Both the position numbers and the translations under genes were made by a program. A DNA stretch of 64,000 bases from JAJDUF01 sp965214295 (GTDB lineage: Bacteria > Chloroflexota > UBA11872 > UBA12225 > JAJDUF01): NCBI GenBank assembly GCA_965214295.1, contig OZ243944.1, positions 3,286,001-3,350,000 on the forward strand, in the 5' to 3' direction. Every line of letters starts with the position of its first letter. Position 1 is the stretch's first letter. Positions 57,861 through 64,000 of the stretch are shown here, one piece after another. The notes under the pieces were generated by a model. The model was not told the DNA's origin, searched no databases, and saw nothing but the letters and a program-made list of their open reading frames with translations.

Positions 57861-58655
57861 CTATTCGAGGATCTCTTTATGGCAATGAGGGCAGACCCTC
57901 GGTGTGTTTTTGCTCTCTCTCAACTCCTCCACAAAGCCGGACCCCAGGATACCTGCGGGGAGGGCAAACAGTCCGATCCCGACTATCGCTATCAGTCCGG
58001 CTAGGAGGCGTCCCACTACGGTGACCGGATAGACGTCTCCATAGCCTACGGTGGTAAGAGTTATAATACTCCACCACATAGCCTGGGGGATGTTGGCAAA
58101 CTTATCGGGTTGGGCTTTATTTTCGGCAAAGAAAATCAATGATGAGGTCACCAACAGTGGTATTGACAAGACCATTATCACAGTGAGTAGCTCACTGCGC
58201 TTGGTATGTACGACCCGGCCTAAAGTACGTAAACCGGAGGAATGGCGGCTCAGTCGGGCAACTCGGGCCAAGAGACGTACTGCCCGCAAGAAGCGTAAGT
58301 CCAGCCCACGCAAATCGATGATGAGGACCACGTAAAAAGGCAAGATCGCCAGTAGGTCAATGAGCGCTATGGGTGAGACAATAAACCGCAACCGCCCCGA
58401 TACGGGATGGGAGTATCTCGGATCGGCGGTACAGGACCAGACCCGTAACAGGTACTCCACCGTGAAGATGGCGACGGATACAATCTCGAAGATTCGGAAA
58501 GCCTGCGGTGAGACTTGGTAAATTCCCTCGACGGTTCCCACAATCAAGGTGACGGCGTTTAAGGCTATTAGCGAGATAATGAATATGTCGAAGATCTCAC
58601 TGGCCCGGTTGCCGGGCGCAGCCGCCTCTACAATTTCGTAAACTTTCTTCTTCAT
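57861..58655 (-). CDS. Voltage-gated potassium channel (Kv-type) with zinc-ribbon tail
   Basis: A 264-residue six-helix channel. S4-like segment has regularly spaced arginines (DLRFLRAVRLLARVARLSRHSS, about 118-138); the pore has the K+ selectivity filter TTVGYGD (about 202-208) within WWSIITLTTVGYGDVYPVTVVGR. The C-terminal tail ends in CPHCHKEI, a half zinc-ribbon. The gene is markedly richer in A/T than its surroundings, suggesting horizontal acquisition. Single gene beside the MITE. Confidence 0.92.
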   Translation of the reverse strand: MKKKVYEIVEAAAPGNRASEIFDIFIISLIALNAVTLIVGTVEGIYQVSPQAFRIFEIVSVAIFTVEYLLRVWSCTADPRYSHPVSGRLRFIVSPIALIDLLAILPFYVVLIIDLRGLDLRFLRAVRLLARVARLSRHSSGLRTLGRVVHTKRSELLTVIMVLSIPLLVTSSLIFFAENKAQPDKFANIPQAMWWSIITLTTVGYGDVYPVTVVGRLLAGLIAIVGIGLFALPAGILGSGFVEELRESKNTPRVCPHCHKEILE

Positions 58656-58718
58656 AGGTAACGCCGATCCTATGTGCGGCCGCCGGTGACAGGGGGGCTA
58701 GCCGGCTGTCGGCGGCGG

Positions 58719-59552
58719 CTATGCGCCCGACTGCGGCGAAGATGCCGGTGCCTCGACCGGTGGGGGCTGCCAGAGGCCATAAGGCTCGATTTCGACGCCC
58801 TCGACCTGCGGGCGCAGGCCGGCGACCATGAGTCCCGGTCGTCCGTGGGCTTGGCCACTGAGCTGGCGATTGCGGGGATTGCGGTAGCCTAGGCGCACGA
58901 CCCGGCGCCATTGCTTGGTACGGTTGAGGCTCGACCCGTGAATGGTGTGGATGCTGAACAGGACGACATCGCCGGTGTTGGCGGGGCATGAAACCGCATC
59001 TTCAATGCGGTACTGGTCCGTGGGCAGATGTGGTGAGCCGTTGCGGAGGTGCTCCAGCGCTCCGAGTTGGTGGCTGCCGCGCAGGAACTTCAGGCAGCCG
59101 TTCTCCTCGGTGGCCGCGTCCACATGCACGATGGCGTCAATAAACCGGCCGTCCTGATGGGGGTAGAACGGGTAGTCCTGGTGCATGGGGAACGGCGTCC
59201 CGTACTCCGGCCCCTTCGCGTGGAGCGTGACGTGATGTAGCTCGACTTCGGGGCCGATCAAGTCGGCCACGGCGTCGACAAGCCGCGGGTTGTAGATCGC
59301 GTGCCCCCAAGCAGGTGAGTAGTGCTGAAGCTCGTGGGTGGCGGAGAGCAGGGACTGCTCCTCTTCCTCCTCGGAGAGGTACTGCTTGTCTTTGCGCCAT
59401 GGCCCGGTCCAGCCTTTGGTGGGTACGATGAACGTCTCCATGATGTAGCTCAGGTCGTGTTCCAGCGCGGCGACCTCGTCGGGCGCGAACACCTGCTCCA
59501 GGCGCAAGTAGCTGTGCTCATTGAAGAAGGCAACCTGTTCGGGTGTCAGCAT
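58719..59552 (-). CDS. Phytanoyl-CoA dioxygenase (PhyH)-family oxygenase
   Basis: A 277-residue Fe(II)/2-oxoglutarate oxygenase; ATG 59552 has GAGGAGG upstream. Opening TPEQVAFFNEHSYLRLEQVFAPDEVAAL; iron ligands in FPMHQDYPFYPHQDGRF (H-x-D) and a distal histidine in FSIHTIHGSSLNRT, with the 2-oxoglutarate-binding arginine probably in RRVVRLGYRNP. The substrate is unknown; the family hydroxylates lipids, antibiotics or osmolytes such as ectoine. Single gene. Confidence 0.88.
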   Translation of the reverse strand: MLTPEQVAFFNEHSYLRLEQVFAPDEVAALEHDLSYIMETFIVPTKGWTGPWRKDKQYLSEEEEEQSLLSATHELQHYSPAWGHAIYNPRLVDAVADLIGPEVELHHVTLHAKGPEYGTPFPMHQDYPFYPHQDGRFIDAIVHVDAATEENGCLKFLRGSHQLGALEHLRNGSPHLPTDQYRIEDAVSCPANTGDVVLFSIHTIHGSSLNRTKQWRRVVRLGYRNPRNRQLSGQAHGRPGLMVAGLRPQVEGVEIEPYGLWQPPPVEAPASSPQSGA

Positions 59553-59624
59553 TGGCTCGATCCTCCTCGCTGTCAAATCGCGGCGTGTGCCGCACCAGCT
59601 TACGGTACCAAATAGCGGTGGCCT

Positions 59625-59727
59625 TACCCCCCACCCCCCTCCCTTCAGGGAAGGGGCGAGAGGCTGTCGTGCTGGTTGCTGCCACGACTTCCCTTTCCTG
59701 GAAGGAAGGGGCCGGGGGTAGGGCCAC
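59625..59727. repeat. Palindromic repeat pair before the PhyH gene
   Basis: CCCCCCTCCCTTCAGGGAAGGGG at 59634-59656 (in arms) and CTTTCCTGGAAGGAAGGGGCC near 59693-59713, variants of the CTCACC family. They separate the convergent-facing 3' end of the SpoIID gene from the PhyH promoter region. Confidence 0.6.
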
Positions 59728-59756
59728 CGACCTCCACGCTCCACGGTCTCGGCCGG

Positions 59757-61697
59757 CTAACGGAGCCAGAGCTTGGCCCGCAGCCACTCGTCGCCCAGCG
59801 CGCCGAGCACAACCGGTTGGGGCCGCTCGGGATGGTATTCGAGCCGACCACGTTGGAAGTATTGGACGGCGATTCCGTCTTCTTGCAGCTCGTTGGAGAT
59901 CGGGTAGCCGAGAATAGTTAGCCCATCGTGGTCGTCGAAGAAGTGCTTGAAGCCGAAGAGCACGGCATAGCCGGTCTGGGGGAAGTATTGGTAGTCGGCG
60001 GTGTTCAGGTGCGGCGCGGCCTTGGGGAACACTGAGCCGCGCTCCTTGGTGAGGATGTCGCCGATCAGCGTGAGCTGCACTTCATAGGGGGTGCCGAGCT
60101 TGTCGGCGTGTAGCTCGAAGCGTACACGCTGGAAGTATTGCACGGTAAGCCCGTCTTCGTTGAACGACTCGGTACGCGGATAGCCGAAGATTTCAAGCCC
60201 ACCGCGCTCGTCGAAGAAGGTGAGGAATTTGCCGGTGACGTGGTGCCCGGTCTCCGCGAAATAGCGACCACCGAGCGCCGGGTTCTCCGGGATGGGGTTG
60301 GTGCGGGCGAGATCGTAGTGCGGGGTTGGCGGTGCTGCGCCGGGCTGAACCGCTTGGACGCTCCCGCCCTGCACGGCCGGCGCATCGGTCCATTGTATTC
60401 GGAAGTTGGAGCTCCAGAGCGGACGAGCGCCATCCGGTCCGTAGTTGGCGATGGAGTTGAGGAAGGTGCTCGCGCGTACCGTGAGCGTGGCGTTGCTCCC
60501 GGTCAGGGTAACGTGCGTGAGCCGCCCGGACGGTGTGCGGCGCGAGAGGTCGAGGCTCCGGAGCTGGCCGACCCGCGTATCGGGATCGGTGTTGAGCGTG
60601 GTCTCGAGCTGGGCGATGGAAACCGGCCCTATTTCCCACGTTGCATACGGTGAGGCGGCGTCATAGGCCTGACCGAGCGCGTCAACGTCGCGGATCGCGC
60701 GCAGGTAGGACTGGGGAATGTTGCCGGCCCAGACATCTTCGTTATTCTCGGTCCAGCCCGCACAGGTAGAGGAAAAATAGCCGGCCACGACCGGCCCGTT
60801 CCGGGTGATGGCCAGTCCGGGGTTCCGGTCAACGAGGCTGCTGACGTGGGGGCGCTCGTGGGCCGTGCCACCGTACACTTGGGACCCCTGGGTGGCGTCG
60901 AAGTCAAAGGAGCGCTGGCTGCTGTGGCGGGAAGTCGCGTAGGCAAATGAGCGCGAGGTGATGAGCTGGGCACGGAGGGCTTCGATGGGCCAACCGGGGG
61001 GCATTTCGGCCGCAACCACACCGCGTAGGTAGTCTTCAATACCAACCGTGTTGATTGTACGCACGGTCGCTCCGCTCGGTACGAGACTGACGCTGCCGCG
61101 ATAGGAGGTCGGGGCTGGCACCGGGTAGGCCAGTTGGAACCGCGCGTTGGGATCACCCGGATGGAGGGTGATGGGTAGCCCTAATCCCGGCCCCGCCAGC
61201 GTATGCCCCTCCGGGGTATGGACCGACACCTGGGGCGGTTGGCCGGCCCCATTCGTGCGGACCTGGAGATACCCGTTGGGGGGGAACACACTGCTCACGC
61301 CTTCGACACGCCAGGCCCCCTGGCGCGCGTAGACGCGATTGACTTGCCCCACACCCTGGGGCATCGCGTAGTGGACGAGGACGCGGACGGTCGTTTCGCG
61401 CGGGACGACCGCTGCGACGGTAGTGCCGGGGTAATAGGCGGCCAGTATCTCCTCCGCGCGCTGACCGGCGATAGCGCGGCCCCGCGCGCCCCATTGACAG
61501 AGGCCGACGCCGTGCCCGAACCCGCGGCCGACGAACACGAGGTTCCGAGTCTGGTCGGTGAGGGTGAGCACGTCATTGGTCGTTGCCGAGGCCGGCGTGT
61601 GCCACCGCCCATTTACGGTCCCGATGGACGCGAGCAGTATAAGGGCCAACAGGTACCGCCCGATCTTCCACGATAGGCCCAGGTTCCGCTGTCTCAT
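59757..61697 (-). CDS. Secreted SpoIID/LytB-domain protein with C-terminal repeats
   Basis: A 646-residue protein; ATG 61697 follows GGGGAG. Signal peptide/anchor at 12-30 (IGRYLLALILLASIGTVNG), then the SpoIID region (about 45-440): FVGRGFGHGVGLCQWGARG, INTVGIEDYLRGVVAAEMP, LITSRSFAYATSRHSS, AGYFSSTCAGWTENNEDVW. Members bind or cleave peptidoglycan glycans. The last ~170 residues hold two repeats of the form F-x-E/Q-T-G-H/Y ... F-x-x-x-x-G-L-x-x-x-G-Y-P ... VQYFQR-x-R-x-E-x-H, a pattern I associate with Chloroflexota surface proteins. Confidence 0.85.
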   Translation of the reverse strand: MRQRNLGLSWKIGRYLLALILLASIGTVNGRWHTPASATTNDVLTLTDQTRNLVFVGRGFGHGVGLCQWGARGRAIAGQRAEEILAAYYPGTTVAAVVPRETTVRVLVHYAMPQGVGQVNRVYARQGAWRVEGVSSVFPPNGYLQVRTNGAGQPPQVSVHTPEGHTLAGPGLGLPITLHPGDPNARFQLAYPVPAPTSYRGSVSLVPSGATVRTINTVGIEDYLRGVVAAEMPPGWPIEALRAQLITSRSFAYATSRHSSQRSFDFDATQGSQVYGGTAHERPHVSSLVDRNPGLAITRNGPVVAGYFSSTCAGWTENNEDVWAGNIPQSYLRAIRDVDALGQAYDAASPYATWEIGPVSIAQLETTLNTDPDTRVGQLRSLDLSRRTPSGRLTHVTLTGSNATLTVRASTFLNSIANYGPDGARPLWSSNFRIQWTDAPAVQGGSVQAVQPGAAPPTPHYDLARTNPIPENPALGGRYFAETGHHVTGKFLTFFDERGGLEIFGYPRTESFNEDGLTVQYFQRVRFELHADKLGTPYEVQLTLIGDILTKERGSVFPKAAPHLNTADYQYFPQTGYAVLFGFKHFFDDHDGLTILGYPISNELQEDGIAVQYFQRGRLEYHPERPQPVVLGALGDEWLRAKLWLR

Positions 61698-61931
61698 TGC
61701 CGGCTGAACTCCCCGAATGTACTCCCCATCGAGCGGCGGGTAGGCTGCCTGCACCGAGAGGGGTGGATGGCGGCTGCCGCCTTCTCCTAGCCTTCAGGGC
61801 TAAACGGATGAAGCGGGTGGTAGGTCCGGTTCTCGGCCGATTAATGGTCAATGGGCAGCGCCGTGCGGTGGGAGTGCCGGCTGCGGTCGAAAGCGGCTCC
61901 GGGCCGGGCACGCGACGCTGCACGGTCTCGG

Positions 61932-61960
61932 TTGGCGGTACGGCGGTAGAGTGGTACAAT
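61932..61960 (+). promoter_or_regulatory. Candidate sigma-70 promoter for the methyltransferase gene
   Basis: TTGGCG at 61932-61937, 17-base spacer and TACAAT at 61955-61960, about 94 bases before the ATG. It is the clearest promoter in the window. The surrounding 356-bp gap (61698-62053) otherwise shows only a TAGCC-ttcag-GGCTA hairpin. Confidence 0.6.
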
Positions 61961-62053
61961 GCCTCGGTAAGTGGCCTAGGAAACCGCGTCAGACAGCGCG
62001 GCTTAATGCCCTGAGCCGCGGCAGCATTGTGCCCGCGCCGGGAGTCAAGGACA

Positions 62054-62944
62054 ATGACGGCTGCAGAGGTAACAACCGGCCCGACCCGACCAAGCATTGA
62101 CGTCTCATTGGTCGAGGCAGGGAAGCCGGTACTGCGAGAATACGAAGATTTCGCCAACCTTACCTTCCAATTCCCAGCCCTCAATCGCTTGCTTGATCTT
62201 GTGGGGATATCCCCGGAGCAGGACGTTGTTGACTTGGGCTGTGGGACGGGCATGGTCACCCGCGCGCTGCTCGACCGGCGGGGAGAGGGGGCCAGCGGTC
62301 GGTTCTATGCGGTGGATCCGGAGCCGGCGATGCTGGAGCGAGCCTCGAAGTCGGTGGGGCAAGGCACGGCGGTGGCGGTTTCCTGGCTGGTCGGTCGGGC
62401 CGAAGAGCTTGACCGGTTGGTCCCCCCGGTTGATCGCGTGCTGTTCTGTAATGCTATTCACTTGGTCGAAGAAAAGGCGAACGGGTTACAGGCGATCTTC
62501 GAGTCACTCAAACCAAAAGGCCGGTTAGCCTTCAACTCGGCATACACCAAGGACCATCGTCCGCCCGAATCGGAGTATTTCTACGTCGCGTGGATGCGGC
62601 AGGCGCTGCGGGCGCTGCGGCAGGATCACCCGGACGTACAGCGCGATCCCTCGGCACCACGTCCGCTCGCCGGTACCGACCTGATGTCTCGTGAGGAATA
62701 CCTTGATCTCGCGCGCCAGACGGGCTTTCGCGTAGTGGCTGACGAAGTGGCGCAGGTGGACATGCCGCTGGAAAGCTGGGTGGATATCAGCGCCTACAGT
62801 CGCTTTGTCCGCTCGGTGCTCCCTGGTGTGCCCCTGGAATGGGCGGCTGAGGCGCTGCAAGAGGGCGCCCGGCGTGCCTTCCGCCGGCTGGGGCTGAGGT
62901 CAGTGCCGCGGAACTGGCTCCAGGTCGTGTTAGAGCGGCCCTGA
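62054..62944 (+). CDS. SAM-dependent class I methyltransferase
   Basis: A 296-residue protein with AAGGA just before the ATG. Motif I VVDLGCGTGMVTRALLD (about 58-74), motif II FYAVDPEPAMLERAS, motif IV-like RVLFCNAIHLVEEKANGL, motif post-I AVSWLVGRAEELDRLV. This is the UbiE/methyltransferase-11/25 fold. The C-terminal third (SYSRFVRSVLPG and following) is likely the substrate lid. Substrate unknown; no pathway gene adjoins. Confidence 0.85.
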   Translation: MTAAEVTTGPTRPSIDVSLVEAGKPVLREYEDFANLTFQFPALNRLLDLVGISPEQDVVDLGCGTGMVTRALLDRRGEGASGRFYAVDPEPAMLERASKSVGQGTAVAVSWLVGRAEELDRLVPPVDRVLFCNAIHLVEEKANGLQAIFESLKPKGRLAFNSAYTKDHRPPESEYFYVAWMRQALRALRQDHPDVQRDPSAPRPLAGTDLMSREEYLDLARQTGFRVVADEVAQVDMPLESWVDISAYSRFVRSVLPGVPLEWAAEALQEGARRAFRRLGLRSVPRNWLQVVLERP

Positions 62945-62951
62945 CGGGCGC

Positions 62952-63263
62952 TCACTGCGCCGCGGGTGGCGTGCCTTCCACCGTAGGGTCGGCCAGGGCC
63001 GGTGTATCTACCGGCTGTGTTGGGGCTACTTCCGGCAGCTTCAGGAACTCGGCCATCACCACGTATAGTTGCTGGCGATCCGCGGGCACGGCTACTTGCA
63101 GGCCGTAATGGTTGATGAGGTTGGCCGATGTCTGGAGCCATTCGGACCAGCAAGCGGCGCAGGTGCGCTCCTGGATAACCTGACCACGTGTGCCGCCCAA
63201 CGGCGGGCGTGGTAGCTGCTCACCGGTCTGCCCACAGCGCGTGCATGTCACCTGCGCCATCAT
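62952..63263 (-). CDS. YggX-like Fe(II)-trafficking domain protein with two C-x-x-C
   Basis: A 103-residue protein from ATG 63263 (GGGAG five bases upstream). It resembles the YggX/oxidative-damage-protection fold: C-x-x-CG near the start (TCTRCGQTGEQLPRPPLGG), then a second C-x-x-C (ERTCAACWSEWLQTSANLINHYGL) before the helical part FLKLPEV. Two C-x-x-C pairs could form a zinc ribbon not found in short YggX proteins. The C-terminal 25 residues are proline/alanine-rich. Its stop is seven bases from the convergent methyltransferase. Confidence 0.65.
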   Translation of the reverse strand: MMAQVTCTRCGQTGEQLPRPPLGGTRGQVIQERTCAACWSEWLQTSANLINHYGLQVAVPADRQQLYVVMAEFLKLPEVAPTQPVDTPALADPTVEGTPPAAQ

Positions 63264-63353
63264 ATCTACTCCCTTCGTTCTCCGGATGGTCCTGCCCTGC
63301 CCCAAGTCTAGCAGGATGAAGGCCCGGGCTAAAGGGAGGCGCATAGCGCGCGC

Positions 63354-64000
63354 TCAAGTGCCAGCGGCCGGAGGGAGGCCGAGCGCCCAATCCACCACCC
63401 GGTCGAAGAGCCGGACTGCGTTGCCCGTGCTCCGATGGAAGGTGTCGTGACGCCAGAACAAGAAGACGGTCCTGGCCCGCGCCAGTTGCCCATTCAGCAG
63501 CTCGGCGCCCCCCTCCGCCACCAGGAGCGCAGGGTCGCCACCGAACAGATGCTTTGCGAGCACTTGTACCCCTGGACCAGTGGGTGGATAGGCGACGCTG
63601 AACGTATCGGGCCGGCGTACCACCCGCAGCCGCCCGTTAGGAGGTACCCCGGCGGTAATCGGGTGCTCCGCATCTACAATCCGGATGTCGGTTTGCTCGG
63701 GGCGAGTACCACCCCAGTGTGCCAACTGCGTTGCCTCCAGCAGCCGCGGCTCCCAGAAGATGAGTGGTGTCGCAGTCTGGGCGTAGCCTGCCGCCGTGTC
63801 GAGGCCCCGGATACTGGAACTGACCAAGAGTAGATCGTGGCTCGCGGCGACCTGCGCCGGATTAGGGGTGCTGCCAGCGGCGGTCCCGAGCACCGTGACC
63901 GTCGCGCCCCGCGCTTCCAAGTGTGCCACGACGGCGGTGTCACCTGGCGTCAGCTCTGCGGGATGATGTACCAGCAGGGCAATCCGGGTGTCCGGTGGCA
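63354..64000 (-). CDS. Partial protein with glutamine-amidotransferase-like outer domain (runs off window)
   Basis: The frame is open from the right edge, so this is the C-terminal part of a longer protein. The 215 residues visible form a Rossmann-like domain: RIALLVHHPAELT-GDTAVVAHL, HDLLLVSSSIRGLD (beta strand plus turn), IFWEPRLLEATQLAHWGG, VRIVDAEHPITAGVP-type segment IRIVDAEHPITAGVPP, PALLVAEGGAELLNG and LFDRVVDWALGLPP. This ThuA/GATase1-like form is common in large secreted bacterial proteins; the anti-sigma protein at 55084 has a domain of similar design. N terminus and function are unknown. Confidence 0.7.
   Translation of the reverse strand, partial: PPDTRIALLVHHPAELTPGDTAVVAHLEARGATVTVLGTAAGSTPNPAQVAASHDLLLVSSSIRGLDTAAGYAQTATPLIFWEPRLLEATQLAHWGGTRPEQTDIRIVDAEHPITAGVPPNGRLRVVRRPDTFSVAYPPTGPGVQVLAKHLFGGDPALLVAEGGAELLNGQLARARTVFLFWRHDTFHRSTGNAVRLFDRVVDWALGLPPAAGT

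Overview
The window reads as a chromosome segment of a GC-rich free-living bacterium. Gene content and style (DNA polymerase I whose exonuclease domain lacks its first acidic motif, a SpoIID protein ending in F-x-E-T-G-H / Q-Y-F-x-R repeats, Uma2 families, many G/C-rich palindromic interspersed repeats) point to Chloroflexota, perhaps near Thermomicrobia/Sphaerobacter. That placement is inference from protein style; no rRNA or other phylogenetic marker beyond rpsO/pnp/polA is present.

Layout. 1-3.3 kb: two tandem secreted CotH-type modules (lamin-tail + chitobiase-like + CotH) in one frame, separated only by a UAG. 3.4-5.1 kb: histone-deacetylase-like operon with two small proteins. 5.3-9.2 kb: ankyrin protein, tandem Uma2 genes, aminoglycoside-phosphotransferase-like protein. 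9.5-14.8 kb: membrane protein, sulfurtransferase, adenine methylase, MscS channel, threonine-synthase-like enzyme. 14.8-16.5 kb: a lower-GC island of XRE regulator, small protein and second adenine methylase around a 19-bp palindrome. 16.6-24.6 kb: a probable sugar-acid/hydroxy-acid catabolic cluster (enolase superfamily, mannonate-dehydratase-like, two Gfo/Idh oxidoreductases, amidohydrolase) invaded by Uma2 fragments and a MITE. 24.8-30.7 kb: orphan MoxR ATPase, orphan Cas6-like RAMP protein, one full and one half spermidine-synthase-like protein. 30.9-34.9 kb: CbiMNQO cobalt/nickel transporter plus a Fur-family regulator. 35-40 kb: DNA repair block (polA, mutM, uracil-DNA glycosylase). 40-41.3 kb: repeat-rich non-coding DNA with a degenerate 39-bp minisatellite. 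41.3-46.5 kb: rpsO-pnp-dapB-dapA. 46.7-50.6 kb: alkyltransferase, double-HTH regulator, tyrosine recombinase, RidA-like protein. 50.9-57.8 kb: ATP-grasp-like protein, lysine 2,3-aminomutase, ECF sigma with a large anti-sigma, toxin/antitoxin-like pair with a decayed duplicate cut by a second MITE. 57.8-64 kb: voltage-gated K+ channel, phytanoyl-CoA dioxygenase, SpoIID protein, methyltransferase, YggX-like protein and a partial secreted-type protein.

The strongest unusual signals are: the single in-frame UAG that splits an otherwise open tandem CotH protein; two related MITEs (TIR CTAGGGCGTGTT...) that sit at gene ends and disrupt genes; a heptamer repeat that could switch the reading frame of the recombinase start; a palindromic insertion inside the ATP-grasp-like gene; an orphan Cas6-like protein with no CRISPR array; and three 17-bp-phased TATTGC motifs upstream of cbiM. 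I see no CRISPR array, rRNA or tRNA gene in the window.
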